This document shows, in pieces, positions 51,023 to 60,211 of a stretch of 64,000 bases of DNA; position 1 is the first letter of the stretch; each line of letters starts with the position of its first letter. The notes under the pieces are model-generated. The model saw only the letters and a list, made by a program, of their open reading frames with translations, did no database searches and had not been told where the DNA came from. Source of the stretch: G965267335 sp965267335 (GTDB lineage Bacteria; Bacteroidota; Bacteroidia; Cytophagales; JAAEPT01); contig OZ253953.1 of the NCBI GenBank assembly GCA_965267335.1, positions 4,449,692 to 4,513,691 of the forward strand. The letters are read 5' to 3'. A program made the position numbers and the translations under genes.

Positions 51023-53935
51023 GTGAAAATCAAGATCATCATACTCAGCTTACTTACTCTCGGCATCAACGATGTGCTGGGCCAGAAACCTATTTTCCGA
51101 AATTATTCGGTAAATGATGGACTGGCTGGCTCAAACGTCTACGAGTGCAATCAGGATTCCAAGGGGTATTTATGGTTTGCTACTGAAACAGGAGTCAGTA
51201 GATTCGATGGATTGCGTTTTGAAAGTTTTTCAATTGAAGATGGGCTATCAGACACGGAAGTCTTCGGTACCAGGGAAGATTCAAAGGGGCGAATTTGGTT
51301 TCTCACCTATAACGGCAAATTATCTTATTTCCATGATGGTGAAATTCATAATTCATTTACAGACACCTTACTGGAGGATCTTAGCTTTAATTATTATATA
51401 AAAAACATATTTGAGGATAACTCAGGTAATCTTTGGTTTGCCAGCCACAGAGAAGGAATTAAAATACTTACCAAAGAAGGCAAAATATTGAAATATAGCT
51501 CCGAAGCAGGCACGTTTAATGATATCATTGAGTTTTATGATTCGGACACCAGTTTGTTGGCGTTCAAAAAATACACAAAACTTGAATTTAAGGGTACGAG
51601 TTTTGTCAAGGAGAACCGATGGGATTGTGAGCCCCTATTCAACCGATGGAACAGAGAGCCTGCCTATCTACATTTGTTCAAACTTTGTGACGATGGGCTT
51701 TACCTCAATGACCATGGCAAGAAACTTAAAATGAGTGTCCCCACCCGATTTATCCGAGACGTAGCCCTGAGCCTTATGGAAGATCAACAAGGGAATCTAT
51801 GGGTAGGCACAAAAGGTGATGGACTATTAAAAATAACTAAGAATGACTCAAGCTTTACCGTCCGACAATACCTAAAGGATGCAACAGTATCACATATTTT
51901 CATGGACTATGAAAAGAATATTTGGGTCTGCACCTTCGAAGAAGGAGTCTATTTCCTCTCTGTAAATAACTTCCTGAGCTATACGCGCAGCGATGGCCTC
52001 TCTCATAACTTCATACCCTATGTGCACCAGGATGGAGACAACCTGATTCTTGGTACAAGTGAAGGAAATATTAATATCCTTAACTTAAAGACCAATGAAG
52101 TACACAAGCAAGACCTACTTGATATTGAAAATGAATTCAATAAAGTTATTTCTTTGCTCACAGATAAATACGGGAATATCTGGGCAGCAACCGACTTTGG
52201 CCTTGCAATTCTGCCAAAGGGCGGATCGCTTGAAGACATCATCTTCAAGCACATAGGATCATGCAAGTACATGACAAAAACCCATGATAATGATATTTAT
52301 GTGGGCACCAGCAATGGCGCGTTCGTGGCCTATGCCGGTGATGAAGAAAGCCTTACTCAAATCTGGGGAAAAAGAACACTGGCCATACATAAAGATCGGA
52401 AAAACAAAGTATGGTTCGGGGCATTAGATGGTCTCTACCTTTTTGATGGCGATACAGCAATACATGTAGAACACAACCACCCTCTACTTAAAAAACGTAT
52501 CACGGAGATCAAATCCCTTTCTGACAACTGTAAGGTGATAGGAACCTACGGCTATGGTATAGTGCTTTTATCAGAAAATAATGAGGTCCACAACATTACT
52601 ACCAGACATGGCCTGTTGAGCAACTTTGTTCGATCGATCTCCATAGATGAAGATGAAAACTTGTGGCTATCAACAGACAGAGGCCTCAGTATGATCTCCC
52701 TCACTCAGAATCATTATTTAGAAAACATTAGGAACTACACTGATGCCGATGGTTTAATTTCGCATGACGTCCGTTCAACTGCCATAATAGGCGACACCAT
52801 TTTTGTTGCTACCTCCAGTGGATTGACTTTCTTCGATATGAAGCACCCCCAATCCAATTACCTTCCACCTCTAGTACACTTTAAAGGAATCCACATCAAT
52901 AATCAAAACTTAGGACCAAAATCCGAATACTTTTTACAGGACAACCAAAACACTATTGAAATAAAATATACGGCCATCTCATTTGAAAGTGTTGGGGACA
53001 TTACCTTTAAATACAAAATGCATAATCTGGACAATGAATGGACAGAAACAAGGAATACCAGCCTGACATTCCCCAAATTACGCCCAGGGGAATATGTTTT
53101 TGAACTATGGGCTTACTCAAAAAACGGCCTGGAAAGTAAACGGCCTATTCTGGTCACATTTAAAATTAAGCCTCACTTTACCCAAACAGTTTGGTTCAAA
53201 CTAATAGTGATTGTCTCGCTAACGATGGTCTTGTTTGCAGTGATTATATGGAGAATAAACTTTATAAAGAAACAAAATGATGTAGCCCGCAAAATGATCG
53301 AGCTGGAACAAAAGGCTCTGAGGACACAGATGAATCCTCACTTCATATTTAACACTATGAGCTCAATCCAGCAGTTTGTCAATACCAACGACAAGCGGGC
53401 AGCGAATCGATACCTCTCAAAGTTTGCCACCTTGATGCGCGGTATACTTCATAATTCCGACAAACAATATGTAACCCTACAGGAAGAGTTTGACCTGATG
53501 GATATATACCTTGAATTGGAGGCTTTACGGATGAATAATAAGTTTAAATATGAGATTTACATTGATCCTGAAATAGATACGGTATTTACCCGAATACCCC
53601 CAATGCTCATTCAACCTTTCGTAGAAAATGCTATATTGCATGGTCTTGCAAATCTGGAAGACCGGGAAGGGCATCTACAGCTACGGATAGAGGAAGAAGG
53701 AGATTATTTGAAATGCTCTATTGAGGATAATGGTATCGGACGAAAAAAAGCTGCCGAAATAAAAGCCAAGCGTACAATAAAGCACGAATCTACAGCGATG
53801 CGTAATGTTCAGGAACGAATTGACCTTCTCAAGCACGGTAAAGAAGATGTTGTAAATCTCAACGTTATTGATCTGGAAGACAGCAATGGCAATCCGTGCG
53901 GAACCAGAGTAGAAGTAATTGTACCTTACAACTAA
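51023..53935 (+). CDS. two-component regulator propeller sensor with LytS-type histidine kinase
   Basis: 970 residues from GTG. A signal/anchor, then two beta-propeller sets of Reg_prop repeats such as DSKGYLWFATETGVSRFDG, GNLWFASHREGIK and ENLWLSTDRGLSMI (residues ~25-640). Y_Y_Y domain ~665-745 (KYKMHNLDNEWTETRNTSLTF), a membrane segment (~750-775), and a His_kinase domain with the phospho-acceptor His773 in MNPHFIFN and a HATPase region (ENAILHGL, DNGIGRKKA). Hybrid-type external sensor without receiver. Precedes its probable response regulator by 14 bp. Ligand unknown; the kynurenine genes downstream suggest a link. Confidence 0.93.
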   Translation: MKIKIIILSLLTLGINDVLGQKPIFRNYSVNDGLAGSNVYECNQDSKGYLWFATETGVSRFDGLRFESFSIEDGLSDTEVFGTREDSKGRIWFLTYNGKLSYFHDGEIHNSFTDTLLEDLSFNYYIKNIFEDNSGNLWFASHREGIKILTKEGKILKYSSEAGTFNDIIEFYDSDTSLLAFKKYTKLEFKGTSFVKENRWDCEPLFNRWNREPAYLHLFKLCDDGLYLNDHGKKLKMSVPTRFIRDVALSLMEDQQGNLWVGTKGDGLLKITKNDSSFTVRQYLKDATVSHIFMDYEKNIWVCTFEEGVYFLSVNNFLSYTRSDGLSHNFIPYVHQDGDNLILGTSEGNINILNLKTNEVHKQDLLDIENEFNKVISLLTDKYGNIWAATDFGLAILPKGGSLEDIIFKHIGSCKYMTKTHDNDIYVGTSNGAFVAYAGDEESLTQIWGKRTLAIHKDRKNKVWFGALDGLYLFDGDTAIHVEHNHPLLKKRITEIKSLSDNCKVIGTYGYGIVLLSENNEVHNITTRHGLLSNFVRSISIDEDENLWLSTDRGLSMISLTQNHYLENIRNYTDADGLISHDVRSTAIIGDTIFVATSSGLTFFDMKHPQSNYLPPLVHFKGIHINNQNLGPKSEYFLQDNQNTIEIKYTAISFESVGDITFKYKMHNLDNEWTETRNTSLTFPKLRPGEYVFELWAYSKNGLESKRPILVTFKIKPHFTQTVWFKLIVIVSLTMVLFAVIIWRINFIKKQNDVARKMIELEQKALRTQMNPHFIFNTMSSIQQFVNTNDKRAANRYLSKFATLMRGILHNSDKQYVTLQEEFDLMDIYLELEALRMNNKFKYEIYIDPEIDTVFTRIPPMLIQPFVENAILHGLANLEDREGHLQLRIEEEGDYLKCSIEDNGIGRKKAAEIKAKRTIKHESTAMRNVQERIDLLKHGKEDVVNLNVIDLEDSNGNPCGTRVEVIVPYN

Positions 53936-53949
53936 TTAGAACAAAAGAC

Positions 53950-54687
53950 GTGATTAACGCAGTAATCATAGAAGACGAACAAGGAGCATATAATGTTCTC
54001 AAAACACTCCTTGAAGAATACTTACCGCAAGTAAAGATTCTTGCCCGGGGCGAAAACGTAAAAACAGGAATTGAGGCTATCAACACGCATAAACCTGATC
54101 TCGTATTCCTCGACATAAGGCTCCCTGATGGTGATGGCTTCGAAGTATTGGACGAGACCAAAAACCTGGATTACGAGGTTATTTTTACCACCGCGTATGG
54201 TGAATACCGTGAAAAAGCATTTGACAACTTTGCTCTTCACTACATCACCAAGCCCATTGATATTGACAAACTTGAAGCTGCTGTTCGTAACTACGAAAGT
54301 CGTAAGGCTAACTCATTCAATCAGGAGAAATATGAGTTGCTCAAGCAGATGTTTTCCAACAACATCAAAAAAATTGCTTTGCCTACTGGTGATGGCTATG
54401 CATTGGTTGAAATTGACAGCATCATGCGATGTGAAGCTCAGTCCAACTACACAATGATATACCTGAAAGATGGCAAGAAGCACCTCACATCAAAAAGCTT
54501 GAAGCACTATGACGAAATGTTGACGGACTTCAGCTTCTATAGAATTCATAAATCCCATCTTGTTAATACCAATTACATCGTAGAAGTTAAACAAGATGGA
54601 ACCGTGATCATGACGGATGGAGCAGCACTCAGCATTTCTCAAAGAGCCAAAAGAGGATTTATGAAGTTTTTGGAAAAACTAACCTAG
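53950..54687 (+). CDS. LytTR family response regulator
   Basis: 245 residues from the GTG at 53950 (MINAVIIEDEQGAYN). An 18-residue longer frame is discarded because the receiver starts here. Receiver: acidic pair Glu8/Asp9, phospho-acceptor Asp55 in LVFLDIRLPDGDGF, and the HYITKPID Lys. C-terminal LytTR DNA-binding domain: YALVEIDSIMRCEAQSNYTMIYLKDGKK, FYRIHKSHLVNTNYI. Pairs with the upstream propeller kinase. Its TAG stop overlaps a GTG upstream of the dioxygenase start, so sensor, regulator and catabolic genes run on one transcript. Confidence 0.95.
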   Translation: MINAVIIEDEQGAYNVLKTLLEEYLPQVKILARGENVKTGIEAINTHKPDLVFLDIRLPDGDGFEVLDETKNLDYEVIFTTAYGEYREKAFDNFALHYITKPIDIDKLEAAVRNYESRKANSFNQEKYELLKQMFSNNIKKIALPTGDGYALVEIDSIMRCEAQSNYTMIYLKDGKKHLTSKSLKHYDEMLTDFSFYRIHKSHLVNTNYIVEVKQDGTVIMTDGAALSISQRAKRGFMKFLEKLT

Positions 54688-54695
54688 TGCCGCCT

Positions 54696-55214
54696 ATGCC
54701 TATCCAAAAGCCCTTTAATTTTCAGAAGTGGATTGATGACAACAGAGACTTATTGAAACCTCCTGTTGCAAATAAACAGGTCTATGTTGAAAACGAAGAC
54801 TTCATCATAATGGTAGTGGGCGGACCCAATTCACGTAAAGACTACCATCTCAATGAGGGAGAAGAATTTTTCTATCAGCTGGAAGGTGACATCGTCCTTA
54901 AAATTATTGATGAAGGCCGACCGGTAGACATTCCGATAAGAGAAGGAGAAATATTTTTGCTCCCTCCGAATATTCCTCATTCACCTCAACGAACTGAAAA
55001 TTCAGTGGGACTTGTCATTGAAAGATACAGAAATGAGGGAGAGCAGGATGGATTTCAATGGTACTGTGAACACTGCAGCAACCTACTATATGAAGAACGT
55101 TTTACTCTAACTGATATCGTAAAACAGCTACCAGTAGTTATGAAAAAATTCTACGGCTCAGAAGAACTGCGTACCTGTAACCAATGTGGAACTGTAATGA
55201 ACCCTCCCTCGTAA
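54696..55214 (+). CDS. nbaC: 3-hydroxyanthranilate 3,4-dioxygenase
   Basis: 172 residues from the ATG at 54696; GTG 54687 is an alternative start coupled to the regulator stop. Cupin metal site: KDYHLNEGEEFFYQLEGD (His and Glu ligands) and PNIPHSPQRTENS. Two rubredoxin-like Cys pairs at the C-terminus (CEHC and CNQC) mark the bacterial HAAO. Opens 3-hydroxyanthranilate to the quinolinate precursor. First enzyme gene of the kynurenine operon. TAATG overlap with kynU. Confidence 0.96.
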   Translation: MPIQKPFNFQKWIDDNRDLLKPPVANKQVYVENEDFIIMVVGGPNSRKDYHLNEGEEFFYQLEGDIVLKIIDEGRPVDIPIREGEIFLLPPNIPHSPQRTENSVGLVIERYRNEGEQDGFQWYCEHCSNLLYEERFTLTDIVKQLPVVMKKFYGSEELRTCNQCGTVMNPPS

Positions 55215-56479
55215 TGCATCCGGAAGCCTCAACAGAGTTCGCAACAAACCAAGATTCAAAAGATCCATTAAAAGCAGTAAGGGATGAATTTCTTTTTCCT
55301 CAACACAAGGGAAAAGATGCCATTTACCTTTCTGGTAATTCTCTGGGCTTGCAACCCAAAGATGTAGCACACCACTTGATCAATGAACTCAATAACTGGC
55401 AACAATTGGGTGTGGAAGGTCACTTTCTGGGAACTAATCCCTGGCTTAGTTATCATAATCAGTTCAAAAAACCCCTTGCTGCACTCACCGGGGCACTTGA
55501 AAAAGAAGTGGTATGTATGAATAGCCTAACGGTCAATATTCATTTAATGCTGACCTCCTTCTTTCAACCAACTTCTACCCGCAAAAAAATCCTTATTGAA
55601 CGGGAGTTGTTTCCTTCAGATGTGTATGCGATCAAATCTCAATTCCGCAAGCTTGGAATCAACTTTTCGGAAAATACCATTACACTAGAAAGTAAGGATG
55701 CCTACCTGGACAATGACACAATAATTCAAGCAATAGAAGAACACAAAGACGAGCTTTGCTTAATATACCTCAGCAGTACCAATTACCTGACCGGACAAGT
55801 ATATGATATTGAAAGGATCGCTAAAAAAGTCAATGAACTGGCCATTCCCATCGGCCTGGACCTGGCACATGGAATTGGAAATATTCCACTCCAACTTCAT
55901 GACTGGGGAATTGATTTTGCCTGCTGGTGTAGCTACAAATACCTAAACTCAGGACCCGGGGGCGTGGGTGGTGCATTCATACATCAAAGACACCTACACA
56001 AACACGACCTAAACCGACTCGAAGGATGGTGGGGGACCGCAGAAAAAGAGCGTTTCAGAATGAAGCAAGACTTTGAACCTACAACCACTGCGGACTCATG
56101 GCAACTGAGCAATGCTCCGGTACTTTCTATGGCAGCACATAAGGCAGCCTTAGATATTTTCGAGTCTATTACTGTTGAAAAAGCGCTGGAGAAAAACAGA
56201 GCACTTTCAAACTACCTATATTTCCTACTCAAAAAACTGGAAACTGATGGGCTTCCTATAAAAGTATTATCCCCCGAAAACCCTGAAGAAAGAGGCTGTC
56301 AAGTATCATTTGTTATTACTTCAGACCAGGAAAATTTCCATTCTTACCTTAGGAGTGAGGGAATTTTTCTTGATAGTCGCACCTATAATAATACCAAGCT
56401 ATATAGAGCGGCACCGACCATCTATAATTCATTCACCGATCTTTATAACCTATACCACTGTTTAGAAGAAGCTCTGTGA
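55214..56479 (+). CDS. kynU: kynureninase
   Basis: 421 residues from the ATG at 55214, coupled (TAATG) to the dioxygenase stop. IYLSGNSLGLQPKD, FLGTNPWLSYHNQF, LTVNIHLMLTSFF, the PLP Asp region IPIGLDLAHGIGN, and the Schiff-base Lys in CWCSYKYLNSGPGGVG. PLP-dependent cleavage of 3-hydroxykynurenine to 3-hydroxyanthranilate plus alanine. GTGA overlap with the monooxygenase gene. Confidence 0.97.
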   Translation: MHPEASTEFATNQDSKDPLKAVRDEFLFPQHKGKDAIYLSGNSLGLQPKDVAHHLINELNNWQQLGVEGHFLGTNPWLSYHNQFKKPLAALTGALEKEVVCMNSLTVNIHLMLTSFFQPTSTRKKILIERELFPSDVYAIKSQFRKLGINFSENTITLESKDAYLDNDTIIQAIEEHKDELCLIYLSSTNYLTGQVYDIERIAKKVNELAIPIGLDLAHGIGNIPLQLHDWGIDFACWCSYKYLNSGPGGVGGAFIHQRHLHKHDLNRLEGWWGTAEKERFRMKQDFEPTTTADSWQLSNAPVLSMAAHKAALDIFESITVEKALEKNRALSNYLYFLLKKLETDGLPIKVLSPENPEERGCQVSFVITSDQENFHSYLRSEGIFLDSRTYNNTKLYRAAPTIYNSFTDLYNLYHCLEEAL

Positions 56480-57786
56480 AACAGAAAGTTGCCATACTAG
56501 GTGCTGGTCTTGTAGGTTCATTATTGAGCATTTTTTTGGCCAGAAAAGGGTACAAAGTCGATCTTTTTGAAAAGCGACTTGCCCCGGAAAACGATAAATC
56601 TCAGGGAAGGTCAATCAATTTAGCCGTAAGTGAAAGAGCCTGGAATGCACTGCGCAAAGTGGGACTGGAAGAGAAAATCAAAACTCTAGGTATACCTATG
56701 TATGGTCGATTAATCCATCACTCTGATGAACAAACTGATTTCCAGGCTTACTCCAAAGACAAAGATGCAATTTACTCCACCAGCCGGAAAACATTGAACG
56801 ATACATTGGTCGAAGAAGCTCTAACCTATGACCAGATAGACTTTCACTTTGAACATGAATGTAAAAGCATAGATGGAAATCAATTAATCTTTACTAACGA
56901 GACTCAGCATCGAGCAGACATAATCATAGGTGCTGATGGAATTCACTCCGTGGTCAGACAAACATTGGAAAGCCAATTCGGTGCTAAATTTAATCTTGAG
57001 GAACTAACACATAAATATATTGAGCTTCATATCAGCCCTACTGAACAAGGCTGGGCTCTAGAGCCGAATGCACTGCACATCTGGCCGAGACAGTCCTTCA
57101 TGCTAATCGCTTTACCCAATCCAGATAAAAGTTTCACCTGCACTTTAACTTTACCTGTGGTTGGTGCAAATTCCTTTGCTACACTCGACACAGAAGAATC
57201 ATTTATGAAGTTTCTTCATGAGAACTTCCCAGACGCACTACCTCTGTTCGATTCGCCAGAAAAAATAGTTAAAAACCTCCGGCCATCGCCATTGGGTACA
57301 CTTAGAGGATACCCATGGAGCCATGACAACATTGCTTTGATCGGTGATGCTGCACATGCTATTGTTCCGTTCTTTGGACAAGGCATGAATGCCGGATTCG
57401 AGGATTGTGTCACACTGATTCAGGTTCTTGAAGAAACAGGAGAGTTTGACTTTGCCAGATATCAATCCCTAAGAAAAAAAGAAACTGATGCTATTGCCGA
57501 ATTGTCACTTGATAATTTTGTCGAAATGCGTGATAAAGTAGGTAACGAAGAATTCTTGCAGAAAAAAGAACTTGATCGCTGGCTTCATGACAATTTTCCT
57601 GAAATATGGATTCCAATGTATAATCAGGTTAGCTTTTCAACTACCCCGTACAGCGAGGCGCAACAGACAGGTGTGAGACAAAGCCGAATTCTAGAAAAAA
57701 TTATAGCCTCTCAGGAATGGAAAGAAAATTGGCCAACAAACTTCTCCCCTGATTCAGTGAAGGCTTTGTTGGCCAATCTCAAATAA
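56476..57786 (+). CDS. kmo: kynurenine 3-monooxygenase
   Basis: 436 residues from a GTG overlapping the kynU stop. FAD-binding GAGLVGSLLSIFLARKGY (residues 9-26), GADGIHSVVR, LIGDAAHAIVPFFGQGMNAG (second FAD motif), the flavoprotein monooxygenase fold. Hydroxylates kynurenine at C3. Together with KynU and HAAO it carries kynurenine to quinolinate, the de novo NAD route; tryptophan dioxygenase, formamidase and nadC are not in the window. Confidence 0.96.
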   Translation: MKQKVAILGAGLVGSLLSIFLARKGYKVDLFEKRLAPENDKSQGRSINLAVSERAWNALRKVGLEEKIKTLGIPMYGRLIHHSDEQTDFQAYSKDKDAIYSTSRKTLNDTLVEEALTYDQIDFHFEHECKSIDGNQLIFTNETQHRADIIIGADGIHSVVRQTLESQFGAKFNLEELTHKYIELHISPTEQGWALEPNALHIWPRQSFMLIALPNPDKSFTCTLTLPVVGANSFATLDTEESFMKFLHENFPDALPLFDSPEKIVKNLRPSPLGTLRGYPWSHDNIALIGDAAHAIVPFFGQGMNAGFEDCVTLIQVLEETGEFDFARYQSLRKKETDAIAELSLDNFVEMRDKVGNEEFLQKKELDRWLHDNFPEIWIPMYNQVSFSTTPYSEAQQTGVRQSRILEKIIASQEWKENWPTNFSPDSVKALLANLK

Positions 57787-57809
57787 GTGCTTTTTTAAAG
57801 CGCGAGTAT

Positions 57810-58577
57810 TTATTCTGCAGCTTCTTCCTCAGCTTCACCTGCATCTTCGGTAGTTGAAGCAGTACTGGTTGAGGTTAGTCTGTGATCTACGAAATGCTTA
57901 GTGCCTCCGTCTTTACTTTTAAGGATCAACTCATGCCTATGAAGCTTTTCAATATCTAATTCAAGCTTTTGCCCTTCTTCTTTCATATCCATGTACAAGG
58001 TTTTATGATCCTTGGTCATTTCCCACTTACCAGAGCTTAACGGTACGTGAGAACCCTGATTCAAAATCACAAAAGTCTTGTTGTAATTGAAAACAAACTT
58101 CATCCCAACCGTCTCAGGCTTATCACTTTTGTCAATTGTCCACTCCTTGCAAAGCAAGAACTCTTTGTTAGTTAACGTAACAGCCTTTTTCTTTGGTAGC
58201 GGTATGAAATATACTGTTTTAGAAGGCTCTCCATCGAAATTTTTCAGTGCAAGATGATTATCATCAATGTCAACTATCTCCAGCTCTGTCACTTTCCCTT
58301 CCATGGTCTTATCAGTGATGATGATCTTTGATTTGTCGTCATTGAGTTTCCATTCACCAACGTGAGTCTCCTCAAACTTGGCTGTTTCTATAAACTCTCC
58401 TTTTTTATTGAATACAATGACCAGGTGGTCGTGTTTAGGCTTGACTTCTGTACCATTCACCTCCGTCTTAATCATCTTCCACATTTTGCGGATCATCTTA
58501 TCGGTATCCTGAGCATGTAGCTGGGTACTCATTACAGCTATCAATGCAGCTGCGAACATAATTTTTAATTTACTCAT
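57810..58577 (-). CDS. secreted protein with two lipocalin-like repeats
   Basis: 255 residues from the second Met (58577), giving a clean signal peptide KLKIMFAAALIAVMSTQLHAQ. Two homologous ~100-residue units follow: one with HDHLVIVFNKKGEFIETAKF and GEWKLNDDKSKIII, the other with MKFVFNYNKTFVILNQ and GKWEMTKDHKTLYM. Each has the F-x-x-x-G-x-[FT] ... G-x-W pattern of Bacteroidota lipocalin-like proteins. The tail is Ser/Thr/Glu-rich low complexity. Ligand unknown. Divergent partner of the kmo end; a GCTTT-TTT-AAAGC hairpin lies between them (57789-57801). Confidence 0.65.
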   Translation of the reverse strand: MSKLKIMFAAALIAVMSTQLHAQDTDKMIRKMWKMIKTEVNGTEVKPKHDHLVIVFNKKGEFIETAKFEETHVGEWKLNDDKSKIIITDKTMEGKVTELEIVDIDDNHLALKNFDGEPSKTVYFIPLPKKKAVTLTNKEFLLCKEWTIDKSDKPETVGMKFVFNYNKTFVILNQGSHVPLSSGKWEMTKDHKTLYMDMKEEGQKLELDIEKLHRHELILKSKDGGTKHFVDHRLTSTSTASTTEDAGEAEEEAAE

Positions 58578-58592
58578 AACCATTTATTTAGC

Positions 58593-58982
58593 TTATTCTG
58601 TAGTCTTTTTAAATTCGATTTGAAAATCCACCGTTTCACTTTTACAGGAAATCTTGAGCTGATTCTCTTCAAACTTAAGTAAATCAAAATTCATGCCATT
58701 GAGACTCAGCTTTTTATTTTCAGAGTCCAGTGACCATTTTCCTGTTGAATCGATGGTAGCATCTATTTTGTCTAATCCAGAAGAGATATAATTATTGTCC
58801 TCATTCAGCGAAAGTGAAATCCCGTAATTATTGGGGAGCTCAATCTCATTTACAATGACAGTACTAGCTGTATATTCTCCTGATAGTTGTTGTTCTGGGT
58901 TATCCTCCTTACTATCTCCGCACGACTGAAATAACAAACCGGCAGAGAAAATAAGACTAAGGCTCAAGATCAAGTGTCTCAT
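58593..58982 (-). CDS. lipocalin-like lipoprotein
   Basis: 129 residues. SPII signal MRHLILSLSLIFSAGLLFQSC. One lipocalin-like unit: ISLSLNEDNNYISSGL, then STGKWSLDSENKKLSLNGM and a final strand VDFQIEFKKT, the same G-x-W architecture as each repeat of the downstream 57810-58577 gene, 15 bp away. The pair is probably co-transcribed. Function unknown. Confidence 0.65.
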   Translation of the reverse strand: MRHLILSLSLIFSAGLLFQSCGDSKEDNPEQQLSGEYTASTVIVNEIELPNNYGISLSLNEDNNYISSGLDKIDATIDSTGKWSLDSENKKLSLNGMNFDLLKFEENQLKISCKSETVDFQIEFKKTTE

Positions 58983-59156
58983 AGGTGCTTTTGTCTAATT
59001 AAATCTATGAAATATTCAATTTAAAACCAATAGTGCCTGTTTCACAGACATCAAATATGAGCTGATATCGGGTTTTGGGTTATTTAAAATGCTTGCTTTA
59101 CCACGATTAGTGACTCCTAATTGTTTACGAGGGTAATCAAAAAATGGTTGGAAAGT

Positions 59157-59231
59157 AAAACCACCTTTGTTCCGTGCCCCTGAGAATACAACACTCTCAA
59201 AAAAATAGGACAACCAGATCAAAGGTGGTTT
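59157..59231. repeat. inverted repeat with 12-bp arms
   Basis: AAACCACCTTTG (59158-59169) is matched by CAAAGGTGGTTT (59220-59231). Inside, TGAGA (59181-59185) can pair with TCTCA (59195-59199). It overlaps a 68-codon minus-strand frame that lacks any family resemblance. Could be a terminator of the acidic lipoprotein gene or an old mobile-element end. Confidence 0.45.
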
Positions 59232-59239
59232 CTAAAGAA

Positions 59240-59494
59240 TTATTCTTCTATGATTTCCTCTGAATCATCAGTCATCTCTTCATCAAGATTTTCCTCAGTT
59301 TCAGTGGTGTCTGCATCAGCTGCAGCAGTAGTATCAGCCTCTACATCCGTATCTGTATCGATATCCTGATCAACATCAGTAGAATCGGTAGCTTCGATAT
59401 CAGTGTCAGTATCAGTATCTTTTTCTTCTGACCCACATGCAACAAATGTCAACATTCCAAGAGCAACAAGCCCAGTTAAAAACAATTTTTTCAT
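59240..59494 (-). CDS. acidic low-complexity lipoprotein
   Basis: 84 residues from ATG 59494 (MKKLFLTGLVALGMLTFVAC, SPII). After the lipid-anchored Cys almost every residue is Asp, Thr, Glu, Ala or Ser, with TDTDTDIEATDSTDVDQ-type repeats and an EENLDEEMTDDSEEIIEE end. Probably disordered and highly negative. Diverges from the sigma factor gene across a 153-bp gap that also holds its promoter. Function unknown. Confidence 0.6.
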   Translation of the reverse strand: MKKLFLTGLVALGMLTFVACGSEEKDTDTDTDIEATDSTDVDQDIDTDTDVEADTTAAADADTTETEENLDEEMTDDSEEIIEE

Positions 59495-59647
59495 TTCTCT
59501 AAATTTTAGTTTCACATTGAATTCTGGCTCTTTGTTCCGAGCCAGGTAAAAGGTCACCCTTCTTCGAAAAATATTTTTCTGTTGAGTTTTTTGTAAATTA
59601 TAGTTTCAGCCGGGTGACCATTTCATTCATGTAGTACTAATTATCAA

Positions 59648-60211
59648 ATGATGATCGAGCGTAGCGCCAATACATCTGAAAAAGAATTAATCGAGATAAT
59701 TGCCTCAGGTAATGGTAAAGCAATAAATACCTTGTACCTGGAGTATTATCCACTGATTCGTCATTTCATTGAAAAAAACTCAGGTGATGAGGAAAGCGCG
59801 AAAGACATTTATCAGGATGGAGTTGTCATTCTAATTCGAAACATTAGGAACAACACCTTCAGGGGTGAGAGTTCAATAAAAACATACTTATACTCCGTTT
59901 GTCGTAGGTTGTGGTTGAAGGAACTACATCATCGCAAAATAAAAGTTAAGCGACTTAAAGAAGTAAGCGAATACATTAATGATGAGGAAAATCCTGAAGA
60001 CCCTGCTCTTGATGAGAAACTAAAAAAAATGAGTGCATGCATGAAGGAATTAGGCGAACCCTGTTACACAATCCTATCAGACTTCTATCTAGATAAGTTA
60101 TCAATGGAAGACATAAGGAAGAAAATGGGTTATACCAATTCCGGAAACGCTAAAAACCAAAAGTATAAATGCCTTCAAAGGCTGAAAAAACTATTCTTTA
60201 AACCGATATGA
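59648..60211 (+). CDS. ECF-like sigma-70 family factor
   Basis: 187 residues (start 59648 or 59651). Region 2: INTLYLEYYPLIRHFI ... DEESAKDIYQDGVVILIRNI and FRGESSIKTYLYSVCRRLWL. Region 4: YTILSDFYLDKLSMEDIRKKMG ... GNAKNQKYKCLQRLKKLFF. Compact two-domain ECF architecture. The stop overlaps the next gene by 4 bp (ATGA), which encodes a membrane protein with an anti-sigma-like N-terminus and a protease. An autoregulated stress operon is likely. Confidence 0.92.
   Translation: MMIERSANTSEKELIEIIASGNGKAINTLYLEYYPLIRHFIEKNSGDEESAKDIYQDGVVILIRNIRNNTFRGESSIKTYLYSVCRRLWLKELHHRKIKVKRLKEVSEYINDEENPEDPALDEKLKKMSACMKELGEPCYTILSDFYLDKLSMEDIRKKMGYTNSGNAKNQKYKCLQRLKKLFFKPI

Noticed and set aside
59016..59222. 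68-codon minus-strand frame as a gene
   Set aside because: No signal peptide, domain or paralogue; it coincides with an inverted repeat.
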